Shown here piece after piece: positions 35,392 to 44,304 of a stretch of DNA of 64,000 bases. Source of the DNA: Clostridia bacterium (GTDB lineage: Bacteria > Bacillota > Clostridia > Lachnospirales > Lachnospiraceae). Made by a program: the position numbers and the translations under genes. The notes below the pieces were generated by a model. It saw nothing but the letters and a program-made list of their open reading frames with translations, was not told the DNA's origin and did no database searches. The stretch's first letter is position 1, and the number at the start of each line of letters is the position of its first letter. Location: NCBI GenBank assembly GCA_910574255.1, contig CAJTAK010000011.1, forward strand, positions 39,817-103,816, read 5' to 3'.

Positions 35392-36273
35392 TCAGCCGTT
35401 TTCTGCTGTTATTTCCCTATACAGCTCTGCTCCCGTATCCATCAGCAGTGCCAGCAAAATTACTGCGTACAGCACCATGGGAAGCTTTGTCTCTCCATTG
35501 ATTGCATTGGCATAGGCGCTGTAGGAGACAATCAAATGCAGCATAGGCACATAAAACTTTTTGGGCCAGCGCATGCAGTACAAAAGAGCGGCAATATCTG
35601 CCGTAAGGCCGGCCCAGGCCGGCATGGACGGCGCCAGATAGGGAATGAGCAGTGCCAGAAAAAGGAACAGGCGCAATGTTATATCTTTCGTTATGGCTGT
35701 CTTTCTTTTCACCAAAGTATAAGCCATAGTAAAAAGAATTCCGCACAGACAGAGGACAGACACCTGATTGTAGAGATCCACAAACATTTCTTTTCCAATA
35801 ATTTCGTAGAAATTAGGCCACCCAAGATTTAGAGTCTTATAGCTTGGTTCAAACCGCACCGCAGCCAAGACAGCAGCAACAGCCATTGAGATAATCCCCC
35901 GCCATTTTTCCCCTTTTCCATAGCAGTACACACCAAAAAAAAGAAAATACAAATAATAGCTGCTGTTTTTTCCCCACAGAGCACTGTTAGCTATCAAAGT
36001 GGGATAAATCACCATAACCGCATAAGTAAGAAACGCCCGGTTCCGGCTTTCCGTATAATCATACACCATAACACCGCAGAGTATTGCCAGAAGCCAATCC
36101 ATCATTATGGCAATCAGCTTTGCTGTATCAGTCACCGTATATTCTATTACAGCCAGCCGCAGCATCACCCCGGTTCCCGTGATGCAGACTGCTAAAAGCG
36201 CATCCAAAAAGGTAAATTCCAAATTACCGATTTTCCATTTTCTCACAATGAGATTCCTTAAAAACTCATCCAT
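35392..36273 (-). CDS. Shortened GT-C-like membrane protein, paralogue of the preceding gene
   Basis: A 293-aa polytopic protein related to the 414-aa GT-C protein encoded just before it: NSALWGKNSSYYLYF aligns with DSALWAQCDIIFMLF, and WPNFYEIIGKEMF with WANIYQIIGNQYF. It lacks most of the N-terminal loop (the acidic DWEMYW region) and the HERYG motif, here replaced by AWAGL. It may therefore be inactive or have another role. The start at 36273 overlaps the upstream stop by eight bases, with GGGGAGGGG upstream. Confidence 0.8.
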   Translation of the reverse strand: MDEFLRNLIVRKWKIGNLEFTFLDALLAVCITGTGVMLRLAVIEYTVTDTAKLIAIMMDWLLAILCGVMVYDYTESRNRAFLTYAVMVIYPTLIANSALWGKNSSYYLYFLFFGVYCYGKGEKWRGIISMAVAAVLAAVRFEPSYKTLNLGWPNFYEIIGKEMFVDLYNQVSVLCLCGILFTMAYTLVKRKTAITKDITLRLFLFLALLIPYLAPSMPAWAGLTADIAALLYCMRWPKKFYVPMLHLIVSYSAYANAINGETKLPMVLYAVILLALLMDTGAELYREITAENG

Positions 36274-37510
36274 GCAGCTGTCCCCTCCCCCGCATTCCAT
36301 CCCTTTGCTCAGGAGAAGCTTTTTCACTTAAGACCGCCTCCATAGGAATTTGATTTTCCGGATTTTTCATATAATTCCACATATCCAGTCCCACTATCAC
36401 TAACAGGCCCAGCTCTATCAGCGCCCATACCCCATAATATATGGAAGGCTCGTTGGAACCCAGATGGCTTAGATAGGCCATATAGCAGTTAAAGGATATC
36501 AGGATCTGTACCAGCGGAATGTAGAACCGCTTCCGGTTCATCATAGCATAAAGAACTGCCAGAATATCCGCCAGACAGCCATACCGCTCATGCATATGGG
36601 GCAGGAAATACGGTGTAAGAATGGCAAAGAACAGCGCCATCTGCACAATAAACTCATTGGTAATCCGGTAGCGCTTCTGGGCCATGGCGAACATCACGCA
36701 CATAAGGATCCCCAGAATAAGCCAGGTTCCTGCCGTGGCATACTCCAAAAGGAAATACTGATTTCCGATAATCTGATAGATATTGGCCCACTTAATGGAC
36801 AGGGACCACACATCCTGGGCTCCCTGAGCCATGTAAATATTAATCAAATCAATCAACGGCCGCCCGGCAATCCAAGCAGGAATAATACTTAGAAAATATA
36901 AACCCGGAAGCCACAGAAAATGCTGAATCTTAATCTTCTTATTCACCCAGAGAATCACAAAAAAAGGAAAGATAAACAAAGATTGCAGCTTAAAGGCAAA
37001 GGCCAGCCCATAGAAAAACATGGCCCGATTTGGCATTTCCCGAAACAGATAATAAAAGCACAGGAGGATAAAGAGCATAAAAATAATATCGCACTGAGCC
37101 CAAAGGGCGCTGTCCGCCCAGATGGTAGGCACAATCAGCATCAAACCATAGGCACAATAGCTCTTTGCCTTACTCCCTGTAGTTTCCATTACCAGCTTTC
37201 CCATCACTGCTGCCGCCACAAAATCCAGCCCAATATGAATCGCCTTATAGCCGGTCATGGGATTGATGGGCAGCTTGCTGATTACCCACAAAATATAGAC
37301 AAATGCAGGTGCATAATCATATCGGTCCGTAGCAAGGTAGGAAAATCCCATCTCTTTCAAATCCGAAATCCATGGCCCCCAATACATCTCCCAGTCCATG
37401 GTTGTCACTACACGCAGAATCCCCCTGATAGCTAATCCAATCACAGTCATTGCTGCCACATACACAATATCTGCCCAATCCAGCTGATATTTTTTCAAAA
37501 GCTTCTCCAT
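36266..37510 (-). CDS. GT-C family glycosyltransferase (lipid-linked sugar, Gpi18/GT87-like)
   Basis: A 414-aa membrane glycosyltransferase that would use polyprenyl-phosphate sugars outside the membrane. The first loop contains MDWEMYWGPW (acidic catalytic region, about residues 38-47), then DYAPAFVYILW, WADSALWAQCDIIF and, late, PHMHERYGCLAD. A polyprenyl-phosphate glycosyltransferase gene (GtrB-like) immediately upstream could make the donor. The Shine-Dalgarno AGAGG comes from repeat fragment C. It is translationally coupled to its shortened paralogue. Confidence 0.86.
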   Translation of the reverse strand: MEKLLKKYQLDWADIVYVAAMTVIGLAIRGILRVVTTMDWEMYWGPWISDLKEMGFSYLATDRYDYAPAFVYILWVISKLPINPMTGYKAIHIGLDFVAAAVMGKLVMETTGSKAKSYCAYGLMLIVPTIWADSALWAQCDIIFMLFILLCFYYLFREMPNRAMFFYGLAFAFKLQSLFIFPFFVILWVNKKIKIQHFLWLPGLYFLSIIPAWIAGRPLIDLINIYMAQGAQDVWSLSIKWANIYQIIGNQYFLLEYATAGTWLILGILMCVMFAMAQKRYRITNEFIVQMALFFAILTPYFLPHMHERYGCLADILAVLYAMMNRKRFYIPLVQILISFNCYMAYLSHLGSNEPSIYYGVWALIELGLLVIVGLDMWNYMKNPENQIPMEAVLSEKASPEQRDGMRGRGQLHG

Positions 37511-37527
37511 ATAAACCTCTATTCCTG

Positions 37528-37577
37528 TTTTGCAATATCCGGTCAGTACACCGCTGTCTAAATCAATTTCCCAATGC
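37528..37577 (-). repeat. Dispersed element, truncated copy C
   Basis: Only the 3' half is present: minus-strand GGGAAATTGATTTAGACAGC, GGTGTACTGACCGGATATTG and the tail GCAAAACAGGAATAGAGG align with copy B. It starts right after the stop codon of the GtrB-like gene and ends in the ribosome-binding region of the GT-C gene. Confidence 0.7.
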
Positions 37578-37578
37578 C

Positions 37579-38538
37579 TTAAACTTTCTCATCCAGTATT
37601 TTCTCAATAATGAACTTGGGACGCTCCTTGGTTTCCAGATAAATCTTTCCTATATACTCACCTACAACGCCGATAGCCAAAAGCTGCAATCCGCCAATGG
37701 CCCAGATGGATACAATCATACTCGTCCATCCATGAATGGTATGTCCCGTAAAGTGAACCGCCAGAGAATAGAGCAGCATCAAAATACTCATAATAAAAAT
37801 TAAAAATCCACACACAGTAATCATGCGAATCGGCTTAATGCTAAAGGAAGTAATCCCATCCGTTGCAAAGGAAAGCATCTTCTTCAAAGGATACTTAGAC
37901 TCTCCTGCAAAGCGTTCATGCCGCTCATAAGTCACCACATCGGATGGATAGCCGATTAATGGCACAATCCCCCGCAAAAACAGATTGACTTCCTTAAACT
38001 CCTCCAGTCCCTCCAATGCACGCCTGCTCATCAGCCGATAGTCCGCATGGTTATAAACTATGTCCACTCCCATAGCCTGCATCATTTTGTAAAAGCTCTG
38101 AGCCGTAAATTTCTTAAAGAAGGTATCCGTCTTTCTGGCGCTCCGCACCCCATAAACTACATCATTTCCTGTATAATACTTCTCCACCATCTGATCTATC
38201 ACATGGATATCGTCCTGCAGATCCGCATCCAATGATATGGTCATATCTGCTTTCTCCTTGGCTGTCATAAGTCCTGCCAGAAGCGCATTCTGATGTCCCT
38301 TATTTCGGGAAAGCTTCACACCGGAATAAATGGGATTGGAGCCATGAAGCTCCTCTATCAATTCCCAGGTCCGATCTTTAGAGCCGTCATTTACAAACAT
38401 GATTTTACTCTCCTTTGAAATCATGTTCCGCTCAATCAAGGAATCCATTTTTTCAAGAAGCTGTCTTGCCGTCTCCGGCAGAACTGCTTCCTCATTGTAG
38501 CAGGGGATCACCAAATATAAAATATCATTTCCCGTCAT
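37579..38538 (-). CDS. Polyprenyl-phosphate glycosyltransferase (GtrB/DPM1-like GT2)
   Basis: A 319-aa enzyme: cytoplasmic GT-A domain (residues 1-235; IPCYNEEAVLP, FVNDGSKDRT, SLDADLQDD, the catalytic-side YGVRSARKTD) and two C-terminal membrane helices (about 235-300). This is the architecture of GtrB/ArnC enzymes that charge undecaprenyl phosphate with a sugar for GT-C enzymes, two of which follow. AGGAG precedes the start. Confidence 0.92.
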   Translation of the reverse strand: MTGNDILYLVIPCYNEEAVLPETARQLLEKMDSLIERNMISKESKIMFVNDGSKDRTWELIEELHGSNPIYSGVKLSRNKGHQNALLAGLMTAKEKADMTISLDADLQDDIHVIDQMVEKYYTGNDVVYGVRSARKTDTFFKKFTAQSFYKMMQAMGVDIVYNHADYRLMSRRALEGLEEFKEVNLFLRGIVPLIGYPSDVVTYERHERFAGESKYPLKKMLSFATDGITSFSIKPIRMITVCGFLIFIMSILMLLYSLAVHFTGHTIHGWTSMIVSIWAIGGLQLLAIGVVGEYIGKIYLETKERPKFIIEKILDEKV

Positions 38539-38572
38539 CAGGTATTTCTCCTTCTTGTACTCTGGCCTGACT

Positions 38573-39436
38573 CTATCCCAACAGCTCCTTCATATATACC
38601 TCAACAGCTTCCTGCCAGGGAGCAAAAGTAAAATCCGTCGTCAGCTTCAGCATATAATTCTCTAAAATGGAATAAGCCGGCCGATCCGCAGATGCCGGAA
38701 AGCGGCGCTTATACTCCTGTGAGGTAATCGGCTCAATCTCTGTCCTCTTTCCTGCCAGCCTCAGGACTGTCTTTGCAAACTCCGCCCAGTTGGTATCACC
38801 CTCGCAAGTACCGTGGAACAGTCCATAGTTATCCGTAGGAAGCAGGTACTTAACAGCCTTCGCAAGCTCCTGTGCACTGGTAGGTGTTCCCACCTGATCC
38901 ATCACAACTCCGATGGTATCATTGGTTTCCGAAAGCTTCAGCATGGTCTTAGCAAAATTGTGGCCGTCCCCATAGAGCCATGCTGTCCGGATAATGAAAA
39001 ATCTTTCCGCAAAATCCCTGACAAACTGCTCTCCTGCCAGCTTGGTAGCCCCATACATACTTTTGGGCGCAGGTGTGTCAAATTCTGTCAGGGGCTTTTC
39101 ACACACATCCCCCGGAAACACATAATCCGTGGAAACATGCATCAGCTTCGCCTTCGCATCTGCTGCGGCAATGGCAAGATTTCGGGCTCCGACAGCATTG
39201 ATCTTATAGGCCAGATCAACCTCTGTCTCACACTTATCCACATTGGTGTATGCTGCACAGTTAATGATGGCATAAGGCTTCACCTCCCGGGTAAAAGCCA
39301 GCACATCCTCCACCTTTGTGATATCCAGCTCTCCCACATCTGTATTAATCAACTCATATTCCGCACTTCCTGCATACTGCTGATTGATCGCCCTCCCAAG
39401 CTGCCCATTGCAACCTGTAACCATAATCTTTTTCAT
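38573..39436 (-). CDS. rmlD: dTDP-4-dehydrorhamnose reductase
   Basis: A 287-aa short-chain reductase making the last step of dTDP-L-rhamnose. NAD(P)-binding VTGCNGQLGR (residues 5-14), INCAAYTNVDKCE, STDYVFPGD and the catalytic YGATKLAGE are typical for RmlD/RfbD. RmlA, B and C are not in the window and must lie elsewhere if this activity is real. The start at 39436 has AAGGAG 7 nt upstream; a longer frame would overlap the preceding gene. Its leader carries the AACTGGAATA tail of the dispersed repeat. Confidence 0.94.
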   Translation of the reverse strand: MKKIMVTGCNGQLGRAINQQYAGSAEYELINTDVGELDITKVEDVLAFTREVKPYAIINCAAYTNVDKCETEVDLAYKINAVGARNLAIAAADAKAKLMHVSTDYVFPGDVCEKPLTEFDTPAPKSMYGATKLAGEQFVRDFAERFFIIRTAWLYGDGHNFAKTMLKLSETNDTIGVVMDQVGTPTSAQELAKAVKYLLPTDNYGLFHGTCEGDTNWAEFAKTVLRLAGKRTEIEPITSQEYKRRFPASADRPAYSILENYMLKLTTDFTFAPWQEAVEVYMKELLG

Positions 39437-39445
39437 CACTCTCTC

Positions 39446-39484
39446 CTTATTCTTATTCCAGTTTTGCAGCCTTTTATATGCTGC
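39446..39484 (-). repeat. Reduced copy of the dispersed element before rmlD
   Basis: Minus-strand GCAGC-(ATATAAAAG)-GCTGC is a small stem followed by AAAACTGGAATAAGAATAAGGAG, matching the tail of copy C. It lies between the DUF2304 stop and the rmlD start. Confidence 0.4.
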
Positions 39485-39494
39485 TGTTTCATAT

Positions 39495-39887
39495 CTATTT
39501 CTGTTCTGCTTCGTTTCCTGGCTTTGTTTCTTCCAACAGCCTTTTCTGCTCATCCCGACGTTCCTTTTCCTCTAAAGCAAGCTCCTGTGTCAGATCCTTG
39601 ACCTTATTCTCCAGAGTAGACAGCTCAATGGTCATAAAGAAAAGCTTCACCATCAGCACAAAGATAAACAACAGGAAGATAAAATTTACCGGAAGCTGCA
39701 TCCCGATCAATCTGGTAAACATGGATACCAGCCAGGGAAACAGACTGAATACAATCAATACCCCGGAAAAAAGAATCCAGAAAATAGCATACTCAATCTG
39801 CAGCTTGGACTGACGGATTCTTTTTAAGATATAATAGGTGGTGATCAAAGACACCACAATCAAAAGAATACGAAATATGGGTGTCAT
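39495..39887 (-). CDS. DUF2304 membrane protein
   Basis: A 130-aa small membrane protein: three hydrophobic segments in residues 5-90, then a charged coiled-coil tail (LENKVKDLTQELALEEKERR). DUF2304 proteins usually adjoin a DPM1-type glycosyltransferase, as here, and may help flip or anchor its lipid product. The ATG overlaps the upstream glycosyltransferase stop by four bases. Confidence 0.86.
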   Translation of the reverse strand: MTPIFRILLIVVSLITTYYILKRIRQSKLQIEYAIFWILFSGVLIVFSLFPWLVSMFTRLIGMQLPVNFIFLLFIFVLMVKLFFMTIELSTLENKVKDLTQELALEEKERRDEQKRLLEETKPGNEAEQK

Positions 39888-40585
39888 CTACCTTTCACCT
39901 CCCTGCGCTTTCGAAAGTTCTGAATAAACAGAATGGACAGCAGCATCCGCAGCATATACATTACAGATCGGGAAAGGTTCAAATAGCTCTCCCCTGCAAT
40001 CCGCTCATCCATCTCTACCTGTACCTCTGCAATTGTGGCTCCCTGCTTCAGCAGGTAGGAAATGGTATCCGGCTCCGGGCCATAGTTCAGATTCAGAGCA
40101 AACTCTGCAATCATTTTCTTATTGAACATACGCATGCCTGAGGTGGGATCCTTGACCTTTCGTCCCGTGGTCAGCCTGGTTGCCAGAGAAATCAGGTTGC
40201 TTCCAAGCATCCGCATGGAATGAGGCTTCTTCTCTGTCACAAAACGGGAGCCGATAACAATATCATATCCCTCCTGAATCTTGTCCAACATAGAGCCAAT
40301 AAATTCCGGCCGATGCTGCCCGTCCGCATCAAACTGGATGGCGTAATCGTAGCCCTTGCGGTAAGCATATTTAAGCCCTGTCTGAAAGGCTCCGGCCAGC
40401 CCCAGATTTACCGGAAGGTCAACCAGCTCATAACCCATTTTCCGGCAGAGCCCTGCCGTATTATCCGAAGATCCGTCATTGATCACAATATAATCATAAG
40501 CGGAGTAATTCTCTTTCAGATTCTCAATCACACGAACAATATTGTCTTCTTCATTGTATGCCGGAATAATCACCAGACATTTCAT
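39884..40585 (-). CDS. GT2 glycosyltransferase, DPM1-like
   Basis: A 233-aa cytoplasmic GT-A enzyme: IIPAYNEEDNIVRV, VINDGSSDNTA, QFDADGQHRPEFI and VIGSRFV are the donor-site motifs of polyprenyl-phosphate sugar synthases. No C-terminal helices of its own are present beyond a short hydrophobic end; the DUF2304 protein encoded next may provide the membrane anchor. Start and stop codons are coupled (ATGA) with both neighbours. Confidence 0.91.
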   Translation of the reverse strand: MKCLVIIPAYNEEDNIVRVIENLKENYSAYDYIVINDGSSDNTAGLCRKMGYELVDLPVNLGLAGAFQTGLKYAYRKGYDYAIQFDADGQHRPEFIGSMLDKIQEGYDIVIGSRFVTEKKPHSMRMLGSNLISLATRLTTGRKVKDPTSGMRMFNKKMIAEFALNLNYGPEPDTISYLLKQGATIAEVQVEMDERIAGESYLNLSRSVMYMLRMLLSILFIQNFRKRREVKGR

Positions 40586-42195
40586 TCATCTTCTCCCTTT
40601 TCGGCGTCTTCACTATCCCCGGTTTCTTCACTGGCTTCTTCTTCAGCTCCTTCTTCCTCTTCCGGGACAAGCTTTACCATATAATCCTTATCATAATAGT
40701 CACACATAGCCTGATTCCGGCTCTCATCCGGATCCGGAGTCAGCGTTCCGAAATACAGAAGTTCCGGACGATAAGTGACTTCCTCTACTTCCACTTCCCG
40801 GATGTTCGGGTCGTTATACATTGCCTCACGCTCCTTAATCTCCTGATGGTACACCTGAGCCTCCCCGTAAACCATGGATTTGAGAGCCGTTGCAGAAGTG
40901 ATCTCCTCTAAATCTGTCACAATATTGATTTTCAAAAATCCAAGAACCACACAGAAGATCCCCAGCACGCCCATCAGCACCGGAGCCGCATCCCGGATAA
41001 GCTTTTGTACCTGTGTCCCGCACTTTTCGTACTGGCGGCGGAGCCAGCCTGCATAATATATAACGTTGGCTGTATAGAACATAATAACTCCATAATAGAG
41101 AATATTATAGTAACGCCCGCCAGAGATAAAGCGCACAGCATAGATAGCCGGCACCCACATAACCACCACCATACTGTAGCTTACCAGAGTAAACATAAAA
41201 GGGCAGCGGAAGGAAAACTTCGTATCCTTAAGCTTGTACAACATATAGACAAACAAGCCAATCATCACCAGCGCAATGATCACATTGGTACATTCAAACA
41301 GATAATCTATTGATTTGGTATAGGATTTATATATAGCCTCTAGAGGTGTGCGCGGATCAAAATTTGACTGTCTGCGCCTGTTCCCCGGTGCAGCCACATT
41401 CAGAATAAAACCTGCAAAGAATATGACATTCATGGCTGCTGTCTGAATTTTCATGGTCTTATCATACTGCTTTCCAATCAGAATATCCAGCAGATTCAGT
41501 ACCATAAGCACGGCTGTCAAAAGGAGAATCGGATACATGCCGCCTGACAGAAGAAAGGCCAGGGCAGTCATAGCCGCCATGCGCTTTGCGGAAATGTGCT
41601 TTTCGTATTTACTTAAAAACAGCTTGGCAAACAGCACCAGCATTACGCCGAAAAGTCCCGTATAGCCAATGCTCCCGATCCACCAGTAAAAAGCCTCCAG
41701 TCCCACAGGCACATACTGAATGCACAGAGTCATAACAAGAATCGCCACAATCATGGCTGCATGTCTGGACAAGCCCAGAATCCGATGCAATACAATCTTT
41801 GAAAAATAGACCATTCCGGTAATAAGCAGGGCCAATAAAATAAAAGTATGGGTAAAGGTCAGCTTTTCCGTAAAAATCGAAGGCCGCAGGGCTCCTATCA
41901 CAGCAAAGCTAAATGTTCCCTGCCAGCTATGCCACAGGTTCACAGAACGCTGAACAGCCGCCTGAAGTACAGGAATCACAAAGCCTAGTCCCTTATTCTC
42001 CATAAAAGCCCGGTGAGTCAGGATTCCGTAATTGAAATCGTCCATGACAGGATGGTTGAAAAAACTTAAAGCCAGGAGCGGAAGCAGACTGATTCCAAAA
42101 CACACCCATAAAAACCGTTCCTGGTTCTTCTCTTCCTTCATCCAATTAAGAATTTTTTTCCACAGCTCATTTGTTATCTGATAAATCAATTCCAA
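40582..42195 (-). CDS. Polytopic membrane protein, DUF6056-like, possible GT-C enzyme
   Basis: A 537-aa protein with about eleven membrane segments, an early acidic loop (FNHPVMDDFNYGILTH, near residue 47) and an acid-rich C-terminal tail (EEEEGAEEEASEET). The DD in the first outside loop and NVAAPGNRRRQSN resemble the DUF6056 group of putative lipid-linked glycosyltransferases. The probable start is TTG at 42195 (AGGG 9 nt upstream); an ATG at 42141 has a weaker site. It is coupled to the following GT2 gene (ATGA). Confidence 0.75.
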   Translation of the reverse strand: MELIYQITNELWKKILNWMKEEKNQERFLWVCFGISLLPLLALSFFNHPVMDDFNYGILTHRAFMENKGLGFVIPVLQAAVQRSVNLWHSWQGTFSFAVIGALRPSIFTEKLTFTHTFILLALLITGMVYFSKIVLHRILGLSRHAAMIVAILVMTLCIQYVPVGLEAFYWWIGSIGYTGLFGVMLVLFAKLFLSKYEKHISAKRMAAMTALAFLLSGGMYPILLLTAVLMVLNLLDILIGKQYDKTMKIQTAAMNVIFFAGFILNVAAPGNRRRQSNFDPRTPLEAIYKSYTKSIDYLFECTNVIIALVMIGLFVYMLYKLKDTKFSFRCPFMFTLVSYSMVVVMWVPAIYAVRFISGGRYYNILYYGVIMFYTANVIYYAGWLRRQYEKCGTQVQKLIRDAAPVLMGVLGIFCVVLGFLKINIVTDLEEITSATALKSMVYGEAQVYHQEIKEREAMYNDPNIREVEVEEVTYRPELLYFGTLTPDPDESRNQAMCDYYDKDYMVKLVPEEEEGAEEEASEETGDSEDAEKGEDE

Positions 42196-42275
42196 TTTTA
42201 ATCACCCTCTGTTTTCTGTCATTATGTCCTTTGTCACTGTTCAAAGCAGACGCCAACATTTTTCTTTTGTGTAGT

Positions 42276-43022
42276 TTACCTCTTTTTAACAAATTGTGCA
42301 AGTACACGTACGGTTCTGCACAGATCTGTAAAACATGGAGCTTTCACCCCATTCTCAATAAGGGCCCGATGTCCCTCCTTCATCCCTTTAAGATAAGCCC
42401 CCAGGCTGTTGGTGCTGGTTCCTCCATGAGCCATATACACAAGAACCTCCGGCAGATAGGAAAGCTTCACCTGTCCGTCCTTCAGAATCCGAATCATAAA
42501 CTCATAATCCGCCGAGATTCGATAATCGGTCTTGTAATATCCGAACTTCTCATATACCTCACGGCGCAGATAGAGGGTGGGATGTCCCGGCATCCAGCCA
42601 TAGCGAATCTTCCCCTGTCCCTGATGCCATTTGCGAACCACTCGTTCTCCGTCCATGTAGCACAGATCTCCATGGACTCCGTCTGTGCCCTCCCGAAGGA
42701 TTACCTCCACCATTTTAGATATTACATCTCTTTTGGCAAACTGATCAAAGCAACAGCCCAAGATATCTCCCGATGCCATACGAAGCCCTTTGTTCAATGC
42801 GTCATAAATGCCCTTATCTGGTTCGGAAACCCACAAAAGCCTTTCTCCAAACTCCTTTTTCGCTTCTCTTATTACTTCCAGCGTTCCATCAGCAGAACCG
42901 CCGTCTACTATAATATATTCCAAATCATCATAGTCCTGCTGCCTAATCTGACAAATCGTTTTTTTCAGGCTTTCCCTGTCATTGTAGGTTGTTGTCACAA
43001 TGGACACCTTTGGCTTATGCAT
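42276..43022 (-). CDS. GT2 glycosyltransferase (WcaA-type)
   Basis: A 248-aa GT-A enzyme with KVSIVTTTYNDRESL, YIIVDGGSADGTL, SEPDKGIYDALNKG and the acceptor-side MPGHPTLYLRREVY. It probably adds a sugar to a lipid-linked surface oligosaccharide. The start at 43022 has GGAGG 6 nt upstream and overlaps the preceding GT4 stop by eight bases. The frame reaches 43232, but that part lies in the neighbour. Confidence 0.92.
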   Translation of the reverse strand: MHKPKVSIVTTTYNDRESLKKTICQIRQQDYDDLEYIIVDGGSADGTLEVIREAKKEFGERLLWVSEPDKGIYDALNKGLRMASGDILGCCFDQFAKRDVISKMVEVILREGTDGVHGDLCYMDGERVVRKWHQGQGKIRYGWMPGHPTLYLRREVYEKFGYYKTDYRISADYEFMIRILKDGQVKLSYLPEVLVYMAHGGTSTNSLGAYLKGMKEGHRALIENGVKAPCFTDLCRTVRVLAQFVKKR

Positions 43023-44226
43023 CTGTTTCCTCCAAAAGCTCCCGGTACAGCCTAAGATACTCCCGGAACCTGTCATCCTTATTATATCCTTCTGCCTTTT
43101 TAAGGCATGCCATTTCCTTAGAAGGCTCACCTTGCAGCTCTCTGACGGCCTGAAGAAGCTTCTCCGTATCTCCCTTAGGTACAATCTTTCCTGTGGCCTC
43201 ATCCACAGATTCCACACTTCCGCCTGTGGCAAAGGTAATTACCGGCGTCCCGCAGGCCAGCGCCTCCAAATTCGTAGTGGGAAAGGTATCCTCCAAAGTA
43301 GGATTCACATAGACATCTGCCATGGAATAATATTCTGCCAGCTCTTCCATACTGTTGGTACGCATTACCCCATAAATCTTCGGATGCAGCTTTCTGAGTT
43401 TTTGCCTGGAAAGACCGATGAGAATAATCTGGCAGGAATCATCCAGCCGATCTGCAATAGTCTCAAAGTAAGCATAACCCTTGTGCTCTTCCCACATACC
43501 TGCAACACCTAAAAGAATAAACTTTTTCTCCATGCCAAGGCGTTTTCGAAGTCCTTTATCCACCGGATGGAACTTATTAAGGGCGATTCCATTTGGAATC
43601 ACTCGAACTGGGTATTCCTTCAAATAAGACTCCTTTACCAGAAGGGAAAGCCACTGGGAAGGAGTTACAATGGTAAGCTGAGGTACTCCTGTAAAAGCTG
43701 CTTTTTTCCGTCTGTAGTTCTCTTTCGAATTGTCCTTGAACAAAGCATACGGATAGACGCTCTTGTATTGGGGACAGCTCTCACAGCCTGTCTTCCACTT
43801 CATACAGCCAATATAATCAAAATGGGCACAATGCCCCGTAAAGCTCCAGCAGTCATGAAGCGTCCACACCACAGGCCGTCCTGACTTTTTCAGATAAGCA
43901 AATAACTGCTCCACATCCAGATAAAACCCGTGAATGTTGTGCAGATGGATAATATCCGGATTATATTCCTCAATCTTTTGCAGCAAGTGTCCTGTCTGCT
44001 TTTTGGAGGCAAAGCCATGCTCCCCCCGAAAGAAGGTATGGAGCACATGAATTCCCATGTCCAAATTTGTTCCAAATTTATACGTGCTTATTCCCAAAGG
44101 GCCTTCTCTCCGGCCAAAGGCCGCCAGGCCGGTATCCCCTTCTGTCTCCAGAGCCTGTATCAAATCCACTGTAATACGGCCGACGCTTCCGCTGCCGCAC
44201 ACAGTATTAATCTGCATTACCTTCAA
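43015..44226 (-). CDS. GT4 glycosyltransferase
   Basis: A 403-aa GT-B enzyme. I place the start at a TTG (44226) giving MKVMQINTVCGSGSVGRI, the usual N-terminus for this group, with GGAG 6 nt upstream; in-frame ATG codons at 44238 and 44262 fit the ribosome site less well. WTLHDCWSFTGHC, CESCPQ and TLEDTFPTTNLEALACGTP (C-terminal Glu pair) are visible. The ribosome-binding site belongs to the tail of repeat copy E. Sugar specificity unknown. Confidence 0.88.
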   Translation of the reverse strand: MKVMQINTVCGSGSVGRITVDLIQALETEGDTGLAAFGRREGPLGISTYKFGTNLDMGIHVLHTFFRGEHGFASKKQTGHLLQKIEEYNPDIIHLHNIHGFYLDVEQLFAYLKKSGRPVVWTLHDCWSFTGHCAHFDYIGCMKWKTGCESCPQYKSVYPYALFKDNSKENYRRKKAAFTGVPQLTIVTPSQWLSLLVKESYLKEYPVRVIPNGIALNKFHPVDKGLRKRLGMEKKFILLGVAGMWEEHKGYAYFETIADRLDDSCQIILIGLSRQKLRKLHPKIYGVMRTNSMEELAEYYSMADVYVNPTLEDTFPTTNLEALACGTPVITFATGGSVESVDEATGKIVPKGDTEKLLQAVRELQGEPSKEMACLKKAEGYNKDDRFREYLRLYRELLEETDA

Positions 44227-44231
44227 ACCAT

Positions 44232-44302
44232 TCTCCATTCCAGTTCCGCATCCGCCAGACATCCCCCGCTCATACGGATGCCAGGCACTGTCCGGCAGAT
44301 GC
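44232..44302 (-). repeat. Dispersed element, compact copy E
   Basis: Arms 44248-44256 and 44294-44302 form a 9-bp stem with one pair that is G-U only in minus-strand RNA. The tail CGGAACTGGAATGGAG matches copies A and D. It begins two bases after the fkp stop codon and ends in the GT4 ribosome-binding site. Confidence 0.6.
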
Positions 44303-44304
44303 CG

